Assembly: GCA_048421225.1 (NCBI GenBank)
Contig: DBFNRV010000104.1
Span: 1 to 31,156 of the forward strand
Source: UMGS946 sp048421225
GTDB lineage: Bacteria; Bacillota; Clostridia; Christensenellales; CAG-138
Reading direction: 5' to 3'
Length of the DNA stretch: 31,156 nt
Positions within the stretch are counted from its first letter, which is position 1. Each line of letters starts with the position of its first letter. Below are positions 8,150 to 15,867 of this stretch, piece after piece. The notes under the pieces are model-generated. The model was not told where the DNA came from and made no database searches. It worked only from the letters and a program-made list of their open reading frames with translations. Made by a program: the position numbers and the translations under genes.

Positions 8150-8270
8150 GATTGGTCATGACCGACTGGAATATATTATCAGTAAACTATTATTTTAACC
8201 TATAAACCAGGATAGATTTATGTCACGCACTCTATCTTTTACGCATTTTATATACGGGAGGATTAGGTTT

Positions 8271-8831
8271 ATGACTAAGAAAACATATTATATTCCTATT
8301 ATAACGGTTATAGCCATGTTAGCGTGCTGTTTTATAATATCGTCGTATTACCAATCAAGGATTGATGAAATAAAGAATATGTACGAGAACAAGCTTGCGA
8401 CGGCGGGGTTCAGAATCATATATGACGTTGATGAAGACGTAGACGTATTGCTGAAACGAACGGTCGATGAAAGCGCGGATATATTAATACTAAGCCGTGA
8501 GCAGGCCATAGAGGCGGGAGACAGGGTGTCCGGCCTTATAAGCGGCGACAGGCTGGTGTTCTTTTTGGATATGGACTCAAATGAGGTTGAAGCATGTACA
8601 TCCGTGCCCTTAAATATCAGGCCGATTCCGAATAATAGTGATGTCAGGCTGGGTTCAGGCATTATGCTGATAGATGAAGGGATGTATGTTTATATGGAGT
8701 ACGTGTTAACCTCCATTACGCAGGACATGACGCCTTCCGAAATACACTGGTGCCGTTCGCTGCGTTCGTCAGTTGACGTTAAAGACAGCATAGCCGAATT
8801 CTATTTAGACATAATTGAAAACCCTATTTAG
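8271..8831 (+). CDS. Membrane-anchored or exported protein of unknown function
   Basis: This 186-residue protein starts at ATG 8271, preceded by GGGAGGA at good spacing. The N-terminus (KK followed by a hydrophobic stretch at about residues 6-24) is a signal anchor, so the rest should face outside. The exterior part begins with a charged helical stretch (YYQSRIDEIKNMYENKL). A compact alpha/beta region follows, with alternating hydrophobic strands such as ADILILSREQAI and DRLVFFLDM. I recognise no domain or catalytic motif. The upstream spacer holds no clear promoter, and the stop codon directly abuts the GC-rich repeat block at 8836. Confidence 0.75.
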   Translation: MTKKTYYIPIITVIAMLACCFIISSYYQSRIDEIKNMYENKLATAGFRIIYDVDEDVDVLLKRTVDESADILILSREQAIEAGDRVSGLISGDRLVFFLDMDSNEVEACTSVPLNIRPIPNNSDVRLGSGIMLIDEGMYVYMEYVLTSITQDMTPSEIHWCRSLRSSVDVKDSIAEFYLDIIENPI

Positions 8832-8835
8832 CTGC

Positions 8836-9107
8836 CCCCAGTTGAAAGAGGTAAACACGGCTTTCGCGCACCCAGCCCGCGCCGGATTTTGTTCCAGCCG
8901 CTTGCCGTAGGGTTCATTACGCCTGCGCGGCCGCGCCTCATCCCGTACGGGCTAGAAGAGCGAAAACTCAGAAGACCTTGATGAGTAGGACTTGTAGCCA
9001 GTTCAAGTTAGAGGAGCGCAGGACTGTTCAGCGCTATTTCAAGCGGCTAGAACATAGAAATGGGCCAAATCCGGCCCTACGGGCATGGATCCCCTTTTTC
9101 AACTAAG
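8836..9107. repeat. GC-rich block with nested inverted repeats, possible non-coding mobile element
   Basis: The block is visibly richer in GC than its AT-rich flanks and carries no convincing gene. Its ends are inverted: AGTTGAAAGAGG near 8840-8851 against CCTTTTTCAACT near 9093-9104. Inside, three segments on the left recur in inverted form on the right: CCGGATTT (8882-8889), TTC-AGCCGCTT (8892-8903) and CCGTAGGG (8905-8912), although their order is rearranged. The centre has the palindrome GCGCGGCCGCGC (8925-8936), and 9062-9077 forms a GGGCC/GGCCC hairpin. This resembles a miniature inverted-repeat element or structured RNA. Whether other copies exist cannot be seen here. Confidence 0.5.
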
Positions 9108-9251
9108 GGTAACCTTTCTGCATAGTAATGGGCAGCTCTTTAAAAACAAGTGAAGAACCGTCCGTTTCGTGAACGTTTGAGTTTTTACTTACTTTAATCA
9201 GAAAACAAATAATATATTAGCAATATCCACTACAAGATGTAAAGGGCAGGC
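9108..9251. other. Gene-free spacer between repeat block and promoter
   Basis: No gene is visible. The segment AGAACCGTCCGTTTCGTG near 9154-9171 resembles the GAACCGTCC-type ends of REP-like repeats seen in many Bacillota, and may belong with the neighbouring repeat block. I see no matching second copy in this window, so this is only a resemblance. Confidence 0.25.
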
Positions 9252-9280
9252 TTGTAATGAGATTATACATGGACTATAAT
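9252..9280 (+). promoter_or_regulatory. Sigma-A promoter of the beta-lactamase-like gene
   Basis: TTGTAA (9252-9257) and TATAAT (9275-9280) are separated by exactly 17 bases. The start point would be near 9287, about 56 bases before ATG 9343. Confidence 0.75.
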
Positions 9281-9295
9281 AATTGTATAGTTAGG

Positions 9296-9319
9296 GAGCT
9301 ATCTTAAATTAGCTTTTTT
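9296..9319 (+). terminator. Hairpin with T-run in the leader of the beta-lactamase-like gene
   Basis: AGCTA (9297-9301) pairs with TAGCT (9310-9314) around an eight-base loop, and a run of six T follows. It lies between the promoter and the ribosome-binding site. The stem is short, so it could be a weak attenuator or have no function. Confidence 0.3.
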
Positions 9320-9342
9320 ATTTGTTTTATAGGAGGAAGCCC

Positions 9343-11187
9343 ATGAGAAAAGCCGTCTGTTATGCGTTGCTCTCAGCAATAATCATCCTTGCCGTGTCTC
9401 CCGCGTTTGCAAAGGCAAAAGCTGAAACCCTATATACGTACGAAGCGGAAGCGTTGGATTACATTGAGATGGTAGATCTTATTGGCGAGTCTGCCTTTAT
9501 GTCCTCCGGTTCAACGTCCATAATTCTTTTTTATAACGGCGACCAGGTACACAGCTCCTTTTATGGTAGCGGAGACGCCGATACCGTATACAGGCTTGGA
9601 GACATCAGTTCGCTGTTTGTCTGGGTTTCTGTGATGCAGCTTAAGGAAAGGGGGATGCTGGAGCTAGACAGGGATATAAGGGATTATCTCCCTAGTCATT
9701 TCTTAAAGCGTTTAAGATTCAGCGATCCGATTACAATGGTGCATCTAATGAATCAAAACGCTGGCTGGGAGGACTGCTGGCGTTCCGAAACGGCTTTCTC
9801 AAAGGACGATGAAAGGCTCCCCCTTGGCGAATACCTGTCGCTTGTGGAACCAGGTCAGGCCTACAAGCCTGGAACGCTTAAGACCGAATCCACCTTCTCT
9901 ACATCCCTTGCAGCCTATATAGTCGAATGCGTAAGCGGAAAGACCTATCCGGAATATGTCAAAGAGAACATATTAACCCCCTTGGGAATGGATTCTACCG
10001 CTGTGGACAGGTCTTTGTCAGATAACCCCGAGCTTATCGACAGGGTCACAGGCGGGGTTATGGCATTTACCTTATATCCGTCCTATGGTGCGTATAGCAC
10101 TGTGTCGGACCTTTCCAGGTTCATGAAGGCGCTCATGCCGGCTGAAGGGGAGGTTTCCCCATTATTCGCCAGCAATGAGACGCTTGAAAACATGCTTACA
10201 TACTCATATAAAATACATGACTATATCAACGGTATATCCCATGGTTTCATTGAGCGGGACGGATATATAAAAACCCTGGGCCAGAATGTGAATATGAGCG
10301 GGTTCTGCGGTACATTCGCCCTATCGCAAGAAAATGGTTTGGGTATAATCTTGCTTTCAAGCCTGGGAAGCGTAGGCGCGGACAGCACGTTTGACGCGCT
10401 GTTTGGTACGCGCAATATTGAGGTCATAGACGAGGAATTACCATATCCTTCAGAACTTACGGATGAGTTCATGAGGGCGGATCATCCGCATTCGGGCTAT
10501 CAGGAATTCGTAAGCTATTTAAAGGTCTATCACCCGTTAATAGCAATGGAATATTCTGAGTTTTCCGAAAACAAACTGTACTTATATTCAAAGATGTACT
10601 CAATAAATTATAGGGCGGGCGCAACATATCTGCCATATTTTGAGGTTGTTACGCAAATACAGCCTTATCTCTTTATGGATAAGTCCGGCAATATGATCTA
10701 TTTTGACTATAAAGATGGTGTTGTAAATAAAATGGTGTTTGAGGGGGTTGAATATGTTCCCACCGAGTGGAACAGGAGCTTGGCTGTTATAAATTCCAGC
10801 ATAATCCTCGTATACCTCTGCGCGCTCTGTTCACTGGCGCCGGTTGTTGGCGTTGTAATAGGCGTTGTACATAATAAACGCAGGTGCATTTCAACGCGCG
10901 GCGCGTCAAAGCTGCTCCTGCCGCTTGCGCTGGCCATTCTGATAACGACTATAAATAACGGAATCCTCGTAAGCTATTCAAGCGTTAACCTTACCTATGC
11001 CCAAACGACCTGGCAGTTTATAATTAACTATGTCATGACAGCGGTTATGATGGCATGCGTATTGGGAATGGTGATAACCTGGAAAAAGAGCGAGCTGTAC
11101 AGGTATCAGAAAATATGCTATCTGCTTACGATTGCGTTTGCTATAATTATTGTGCTTTTCATGGTATTTTGGGGATTCTACTATTGA
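9343..11187 (+). CDS. Serine beta-lactamase-fold protein with four C-terminal membrane helices, catalytic motifs lost
   Basis: This 614-residue exported protein starts at ATG 9343 behind AGGAGG. It has a signal peptide (about 1-24, ending SPAFAKA), a class C beta-lactamase/PBP-like domain (about 40-355), a 120-residue soluble linker and four predicted membrane helices (about 481-509, 524-545, 557-579, 590-612). The family frame is clear in VMQLKERGMLELDRDIRDYLP and YPEYVKENILTPLGMDST. The active site is not: the SxxK position reads D87-I-S-S90, the YxN position reads E182-S-T184, and the HxG position reads Q314-N-V316. By alignment to the family it should therefore lack acyl-enzyme chemistry and may serve as a wall-binding or sensory protein. 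It stands alone, with its own promoter. Confidence 0.85.
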   Translation: MRKAVCYALLSAIIILAVSPAFAKAKAETLYTYEAEALDYIEMVDLIGESAFMSSGSTSIILFYNGDQVHSSFYGSGDADTVYRLGDISSLFVWVSVMQLKERGMLELDRDIRDYLPSHFLKRLRFSDPITMVHLMNQNAGWEDCWRSETAFSKDDERLPLGEYLSLVEPGQAYKPGTLKTESTFSTSLAAYIVECVSGKTYPEYVKENILTPLGMDSTAVDRSLSDNPELIDRVTGGVMAFTLYPSYGAYSTVSDLSRFMKALMPAEGEVSPLFASNETLENMLTYSYKIHDYINGISHGFIERDGYIKTLGQNVNMSGFCGTFALSQENGLGIILLSSLGSVGADSTFDALFGTRNIEVIDEELPYPSELTDEFMRADHPHSGYQEFVSYLKVYHPLIAMEYSEFSENKLYLYSKMYSINYRAGATYLPYFEVVTQIQPYLFMDKSGNMIYFDYKDGVVNKMVFEGVEYVPTEWNRSLAVINSSIILVYLCALCSLAPVVGVVIGVVHNKRRCISTRGASKLLLPLALAILITTINNGILVSYSSVNLTYAQTTWQFIINYVMTAVMMACVLGMVITWKKSELYRYQKICYLLTIAFAIIIVLFMVFWGFYY

Positions 11188-11218
11188 TTTTAAAAGCACA
11201 ATAAATAGAAAAATGCGG

Positions 11219-11248
11219 TTGCAAATGGTAGATTGATAATAGTATAAT
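11219..11248 (+). promoter_or_regulatory. pyrG promoter with GGGC start site
   Basis: TTGCAA (11219-11224) and TATAAT (11243-11248) are 18 bases apart. Six bases after the -10 the sequence is GGGCTC (11254-11259), the start-site sequence that in Bacillus subtilis pyrG allows extra G residues to be added when CTP is scarce. Confidence 0.75.
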
Positions 11249-11262
11249 CATTAGGGCTCACG

Positions 11263-11291
11263 AACGGGCGTCTTGCAAGGCGTCCGTTTTA
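11263..11291 (+). terminator. pyrG leader attenuator terminator
   Basis: ACGGGCGTC pairs with GGCGTCCGT around TTGCAA, with two G-U wobbles, and TTTTAT follows. It lies ten bases after the expected transcript start and about 55 bases before pyrG, exactly where a CTP-controlled terminator would be expected. Confidence 0.8.
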
Positions 11292-11344
11292 TAATGATAT
11301 AGGGGACTGCGGATAGTCCGTATAAGACACTGAAGGGGGAAACC

Positions 11345-12970
11345 ATGGAGACAAAACTTGTTTTTATTACAGGGGGCGTGGTATCGTCACTGGGCAAAGG
11401 TATAACGGCTGCCGGACTAGGCCGGCTTCTCAAGAGCCGCGGCTACAGCGTATCCATCTGCAAGCTAGACCCGTATCTGAATGTGGATCCTGGTACGATG
11501 AACCCGTATCAACATGGCGAGGTGTACGTTACAGACGACGGCGCTGAAACCGACCTGGATGTTGGCCACTATGAAAGGTTTATCAACGAATTTCTTACAA
11601 AGGCCAACAACGCCACCTCCGGTCAGATATACCAGGCGGTCATTGAGCGTGAGCGCAGGGGCCATTATAACGGCGGCACGGTACAGGTCATACCGCATAT
11701 TACAAACGAAATCAAGTCGCGCGTAATCACCGTTGCCCAGCAATCAAAGCCCGATGTACTGATAGTAGAAATAGGGGGTACGGTAGGCGATATAGAGAGC
11801 CAGCCGTTTCTGGAGGCGATACGCCAGCTGAAGTGGAGCGCGGGGCCAAACAACTGTGCGTTTATACACGTAACACTTGTCCCGTATATTTCAGCCGCTG
11901 GCGAGCTTAAATCAAAACCGACACAGCACTCTGTAAAGGAGCTTCTAAGCATAGGTATTCAGCCCGATATAATAGTGTGCCGCAGCGATAGAAGGATAGG
12001 CAAGGATGTGCGCGCCAAGATAGCGCTATTTTGCAACATATCTCCCGACTGTGTGGTTGAAAACCTTAACGCAGATTCATTATACGCCGTCCCGCTAATG
12101 CTTGAGAAAGAGGGGCTTTGCAGGGCGGTTACAAAGGTGCTGGATATGGAGGAGAGGGTGCCTGACCTCACGGAGTGGGAGGCCATGGTAGAACGTGAAC
12201 TCACCCCAAAGCACAGGTGTACAATAGCCATAGTGGGAAAATACATAGAGCTGCACGATGCGTATCTCAGCATTGCGGAGGCGCTTAACCATGCGGGCAC
12301 GGCCAACTGTGCCAGAGTAAAAATAGCATGGATTGACGCGGAAAGCGTAAGGGACTCAAATGCGGACGAGCTCTTTAAGGAGTGCGACGGAATATTGGTT
12401 CCCGGGGGATTTGGGGAAAGAGGCCTGGAAGGAAAGATAGCGGCTGCAAAGTACGCAAGAGAAAATAATATGCCGTTTTTTGGAATCTGCCTCGGGATGC
12501 AGATGGCCGTAATAGAATTTGCAAGAAACGTACTTGGGTATAAAGACGCTTCCTCAACGGAGGTAAACCCAAACACGCGGCATCCGATAATAGACCTTAT
12601 GCCGGATCAGATACATAATCTGGACAACCTTGGGGGAACTCTCAGGTTGGGCGGGTACTCCTGCCTGCTAAAGGACGGATCGATAGCTAAGGCCGCATAT
12701 GGAAAGCAAGAGATAAGAGAACGCCACCGCCACAGGTATGAATTCAATAACGACTATATTTACGCTATAGAGGAAGCTGGCATGAGTGTAACGGGCATTA
12801 ACGAGGAAAGGAATCTTGTTGAGATAGTTGAGCTTAGCGGGCACCCATGGTTTGTAGGGGTTCAATTCCACCCCGAATTCACATCCAGGCCCGATACCCC
12901 CCATCCATTGTTTACAAGCTATGTAAAGGCGGCTATTGGATTCCGGAATAAAAATCGGGAGGATAACTGA
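11345..12970 (+). CDS. pyrG: CTP synthase (glutamine-hydrolysing)
   Basis: The enzyme converts UTP, ATP and glutamine to CTP, the last step of pyrimidine nucleotide synthesis. The 541 residues are full length. The N-terminal amidoligase domain starts FITGGVVSSLGKGI with the P-loop, followed by LDPYLNVDPGTMNPYQHGEV and VEIGGTVGDIES. The C-terminal class I glutamine amidotransferase domain has the nucleophile C382 in FFGICLGMQ and the partners H509 and E511 in QFHPEF. ATG 11345 follows AAGGGGG. The leader upstream has a GGGC start and a terminator, the arrangement used for CTP-sensitive attenuation. lpdA starts two bases after its stop. Confidence 0.98.
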   Translation: METKLVFITGGVVSSLGKGITAAGLGRLLKSRGYSVSICKLDPYLNVDPGTMNPYQHGEVYVTDDGAETDLDVGHYERFINEFLTKANNATSGQIYQAVIERERRGHYNGGTVQVIPHITNEIKSRVITVAQQSKPDVLIVEIGGTVGDIESQPFLEAIRQLKWSAGPNNCAFIHVTLVPYISAAGELKSKPTQHSVKELLSIGIQPDIIVCRSDRRIGKDVRAKIALFCNISPDCVVENLNADSLYAVPLMLEKEGLCRAVTKVLDMEERVPDLTEWEAMVERELTPKHRCTIAIVGKYIELHDAYLSIAEALNHAGTANCARVKIAWIDAESVRDSNADELFKECDGILVPGGFGERGLEGKIAAAKYARENNMPFFGICLGMQMAVIEFARNVLGYKDASSTEVNPNTRHPIIDLMPDQIHNLDNLGGTLRLGGYSCLLKDGSIAKAAYGKQEIRERHRHRYEFNNDYIYAIEEAGMSVTGINEERNLVEIVELSGHPWFVGVQFHPEFTSRPDTPHPLFTSYVKAAIGFRNKNREDN

Positions 12971-12972
12971 AC

Positions 12973-14346
12973 ATGTCAGGTTATGATTTGATTGTTTTGG
13001 GCGGGGGACCTGCCGGTTACCTTGCGAGCGAGCGTGCAGGACACGCGGGTCTCAAGGTCTTATGCATAGAAAAGCAGAACGTGGGCGGAGTATGCCTTAA
13101 CGAAGGATGTATACCCACAAAGACCTTACTGTACAGCGCCAAGCTCTACGACGGCGCGGTGCATGGGGAGAAATACGGCGTTTGTGTCAAGGACGCTGAA
13201 TTTGATCATAGGGCGGTGTTGAACCGCAAGAAAAAGGTGGTAAAGCTTTTAACCGGGGGAATAAAGAGCACGCTTAAGGCGAATGGGGTAGAGCTTATAT
13301 CCGGAACAGGCGTTATATGCAGCCGTGAAAGCGGCGAATCCCCGTTTATAATTAACGTTGGCAACGAAGTATATGAAGGAACACGCCTGTTGATAGCGAC
13401 AGGCTCATCGCCTGCTGTGCCGCCTATAAATGGGTTAAAGGAAGGCCTTGAAAAAGGATTTGTTTTAACAAACCGTGAAATTTTGGAACTGGCGGAAGTA
13501 CCGGAAAGCCTGGTTGTAATCGGCGGAGGCGTGATAGGCCTTGAAATGGCTTCGTATTTCAATTCAGTTGGGTCTAAAGTAACAGTAATAGAGATGCTCA
13601 ATCATATTGCGGGTGACAACGACGAGGAATTAACCTCGATATTACAAAAAAACTATGAGCGAAAAGGCATTGTGTTCAAGCTTAACGCAAAGGTCATAGA
13701 AGTTGGAGACGGTTTTGTAGAGTATGAGACTGGCGATGGGATACAACGCGTCGATGCCGGCAAAGTATTGCTGTCAATAGGCAGGAGAGCCAATACGCAG
13801 GGCATAGGTCTTGAAGCGATAGGCGTTAAAACCGAACGGGGCTGCATAATGACCGATGAGCATATGAGAACAAACATAAAAGACGCATATGCGGCTGGTG
13901 ATGTAAACGGACGCTCAATGTTGGCCCATACGGCATACAGGGAGGCGGAAGTAGCTGTAAACGATATGCTGGGCGTGGAAGACACGATGAAATATAATAC
14001 TATACCTTCCGTTATATATACAAACCCTGAGCTGGGCAGCGTCGGTGAAACCGAGGCTTCAGCAGGCAAGAGGGGCATTGCTGTTAAGGTTGTAAAGATC
14101 CCGATGAGGTATTCGGGGCGTTATTTGGCGGAAAACGAAGGTGGCGACGGCAGCTTCAAGCTAATAGTTGACGCTAAAAGCGGCAAAATAATAGGAGCGC
14201 ATGCGTTATGCAACTATGCGTCGGAATTTATCGTGTCGGCAGGGATTATCATTGAGTCCGGCATGACCGTTGACCAGGCGAAAAGGCTGATTTTCCCTCA
14301 TCCGACGGTTAGCGAAATAATAAGGGAAGCTGTATTTCAATGTTGA
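12973..14346 (+). CDS. lpdA: Dihydrolipoamide dehydrogenase
   Basis: This FAD-dependent pyridine nucleotide-disulfide oxidoreductase re-oxidises dihydrolipoamide with NAD. It has 457 residues. The FAD-binding fingerprint GGGPAG is at 10-15, the redox disulfide is C41/C46 in GGVCLNEGCIPTK, and the NAD-binding fold contains VVIGGGVIGLEMAS. The C-terminal dimer domain carries the H443/E448 dyad in FPHPTVSE. These residues make a true lipoamide dehydrogenase more likely than a mercury or glutathione reductase. No lipoyl protein, E2 or glycine-cleavage gene lies nearby, so the partner complex is elsewhere. A GGGAGG site overlaps the end of pyrG, and its last seven bases overlap tadA. Confidence 0.9.
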   Translation: MSGYDLIVLGGGPAGYLASERAGHAGLKVLCIEKQNVGGVCLNEGCIPTKTLLYSAKLYDGAVHGEKYGVCVKDAEFDHRAVLNRKKKVVKLLTGGIKSTLKANGVELISGTGVICSRESGESPFIINVGNEVYEGTRLLIATGSSPAVPPINGLKEGLEKGFVLTNREILELAEVPESLVVIGGGVIGLEMASYFNSVGSKVTVIEMLNHIAGDNDEELTSILQKNYERKGIVFKLNAKVIEVGDGFVEYETGDGIQRVDAGKVLLSIGRRANTQGIGLEAIGVKTERGCIMTDEHMRTNIKDAYAAGDVNGRSMLAHTAYREAEVAVNDMLGVEDTMKYNTIPSVIYTNPELGSVGETEASAGKRGIAVKVVKIPMRYSGRYLAENEGGDGSFKLIVDAKSGKIIGAHALCNYASEFIVSAGIIIESGMTVDQAKRLIFPHPTVSEIIREAVFQC

Positions 14347-14804
14347 TATCCGACGCCGAGGCCTTCATGCGCATTGCGCTGGAGCAGGGCCAAAAGGCTT
14401 TTGATATAGGGGAAGTTCCCGTAGGAGCTGTAATAATAAAGGACAACGAGGTCATATCATTTTCCCATAACCTTGTTGAGGCTCAAAGGGATCCGACAGC
14501 GCATGCGGAGCTGCTGGCCATAAGGGAGGCGGCACAGCGGCTTGGCGACTGGCGGCTGCATGGATGTGATATATATGTAACGCTTGAGCCATGCGCGATG
14601 TGTGTTGGGGCATGCATTGGCTCAAGGCTTGATAGCATTATATTCGGAGCGTACGATAGGGTATCTGGCTGCTGCGCTTCAGTAGCCGACTTGGCCGACG
14701 GATGGTTATCGCACTCGCCTAAGGTGGTAGGCGGAGTGTTAGAGAGCGAATGCGGCGCCATCATGACAAAATTTTTTAAAGGAAGACGCAATAAAGGCGT
14801 ATAA
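14340..14804 (+). CDS. tadA: tRNA-specific adenosine deaminase
   Basis: TadA deaminates A34 of the tRNA-Arg(ACG) anticodon to inosine, which lets one tRNA read three arginine codons. The 154-residue protein has the cytidine deaminase-type zinc site: H55 and catalytic E57 in PTAHAELLAI, and C85 and C88 in PCAMC. The start EAFMRIALEQGQKAF and GEVPVGAVIIKDNEVI are typical of the family. It begins inside the last codons of lpdA, with GGGAAG upstream, so translation is probably coupled. As is usual for this family it is the only such gene visible here. Confidence 0.96.
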   Translation: MLISDAEAFMRIALEQGQKAFDIGEVPVGAVIIKDNEVISFSHNLVEAQRDPTAHAELLAIREAAQRLGDWRLHGCDIYVTLEPCAMCVGACIGSRLDSIIFGAYDRVSGCCASVADLADGWLSHSPKVVGGVLESECGAIMTKFFKGRRNKGV

Positions 14805-14814
14805 TGGATGAGAG

Positions 14815-15444
14815 ATGGGCGAGTTTAAGCTGAAAAACCCGAGGTTTATTACAAGCGTAGGGAATGGGGGAGACGGCTATCCTGTTCCTGCAATGGCGGA
14901 AATAGCTATGGTGGGCAGATCAAACGTAGGCAAATCGAGCCTAATAAATTCGCTGTGCAATAATTTCAGGCTCGCGAGGACATCTCAGCACCCAGGTAAG
15001 ACAAGGCTGATTAACTTCTTTAGCGTGAACAGCGATTTTTACCTTGTCGACCTGCCAGGATATGGGTTCGCCAAAGCTCCAAAATCGGAAAAAGCGCAAT
15101 GGGGCAGCTTGATAGAAAACTATCTTTCATCTGGAAGGGTTACACATATATTTTTGCTGTTAGATATCCGCCACGAGCCTACCGCAGAGGACAGGCAGAT
15201 GCTTCAATGGGTTCTATACTATGGCATTCCATTTACGATAGTTGCCACCAAGGCCGACAAAATTGCGGTATCAAAAAGGCAGCAAACGGCCAATAAAATT
15301 GCAAAACTGGCTGGCGCGCCGCCGTATGCCATTGCCTACTCTGCCGAATCGGGGCAGGGACGGCCGGAACTGCTGACAAGAATTGGAGATATTTTTTCCG
15401 ATACTCATTGGGACAGCGGGTCTAATAAAGCAAATAATGATTAA
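14815..15444 (+). CDS. ysxC: Ribosome biogenesis GTP-binding protein YsxC/EngB
   Basis: This essential TRAFAC-class GTPase helps assemble the large ribosomal subunit. The 209 residues show all G motifs: G1 GRSNVGKSS from 34, G2 around T63 in PGKTRLINFF, G3 DLPGYG at 79-84, G4 TKAD at 145-148 and G5 SAES near 176. ATG 14815 is ten bases after the tadA stop, preceded by a modest GGATGAGAG site. In many Bacillota the gene follows lon; here it follows tadA, so the order differs from Bacillus subtilis. Confidence 0.96.
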   Translation: MGEFKLKNPRFITSVGNGGDGYPVPAMAEIAMVGRSNVGKSSLINSLCNNFRLARTSQHPGKTRLINFFSVNSDFYLVDLPGYGFAKAPKSEKAQWGSLIENYLSSGRVTHIFLLLDIRHEPTAEDRQMLQWVLYYGIPFTIVATKADKIAVSKRQQTANKIAKLAGAPPYAIAYSAESGQGRPELLTRIGDIFSDTHWDSGSNKANND

Positions 15445-15488
15445 TATATAATAAATCGGTCAAATAAAGCGTTTAAGGAGGTGTGTTC

Positions 15489-15848
15489 ATGGGATACAGG
15501 AAGTGCCCTAGATGTGAACTAAACTATATTCGGGATGGTGAAAAACTGTGCGGTGTGTGTAAAAATGTCGTTTTGGCGTCACACGAACCCGATGACGACG
15601 ACGACCTTGTAGTAATATGTTCCGAGTGCGGAGAGAACAGGGCTATGCCTGGTTCTCTGCTTTGCGCTAGCTGCATGAGAAATCTTAGGGAACCGGTTTT
15701 AAAGGGCATTGATGACACGATTCTTTTTAAGGATATAAGTATCGGTGAAATGGAGAAGCTGGAGATGCCTGTCGACGATAGTATACCGGAAAGCGAACTC
15801 ATTGAAATTGACAGTGAGCTTAGCTCCTCCGGGGATGAGGAACAGTAA
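15489..15848 (+). CDS. Double zinc-ribbon protein with acidic tail, unknown function
   Basis: This 119-residue protein contains four CxxC knuckles, enough for two zinc sites: C6/C9 with C21/C24, and C44/C47 with C59/C62. Between them is a run of five aspartates (residues 35-39), and the C-terminal 45 residues are strongly acidic. I start at ATG 15489 because AGGAGGTG lies seven bases upstream; the GTG at 15483 is part of that site. TATAAT at 15447-15452 may give it a promoter of its own, but the -35 is poor. It lies 19 bases before the metallophosphoesterase, suggesting co-expression. The layout suits a protein- or RNA-binding adaptor, which is only inference. Confidence 0.85.
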   Translation: MGYRKCPRCELNYIRDGEKLCGVCKNVVLASHEPDDDDDLVVICSECGENRAMPGSLLCASCMRNLREPVLKGIDDTILFKDISIGEMEKLEMPVDDSIPESELIEIDSELSSSGDEEQ

Positions 15849-15867
15849 GGTTTGGTATGGAGGGGTA

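Noticed and set aside
8154..8163. Ten-base palindrome GGTCATGACC
   Set aside because: Single occurrence with no relation to a promoter; palindromes of this size occur by chance.
8828..8941. 37-codon basic minus-strand frame inside the GC-rich repeat block
   Set aside because: It lies within the inverted repeats, has no ribosome-binding site and overlaps the stop of the preceding gene; more likely a by-product of repeat sequence.
11959..12576. 205-codon minus-strand frame inside pyrG
   Set aside because: It is a shadow of a highly conserved gene; the serine-rich product is typical of antisense translation.
12973..14346. Mercuric or glutathione reductase identity for the flavoprotein
   Set aside because: The CLNEGC disulfide motif and C-terminal HPTVSE fit lipoamide dehydrogenase, and no metal-binding N-terminal domain is present.
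15745..15867. Upstream extension of the metallophosphoesterase to 15745
   Set aside because: It overlaps the zinc-ribbon gene in another frame, and ATG 15868 has a strong GGAGGGG site with the family's usual N-terminus.
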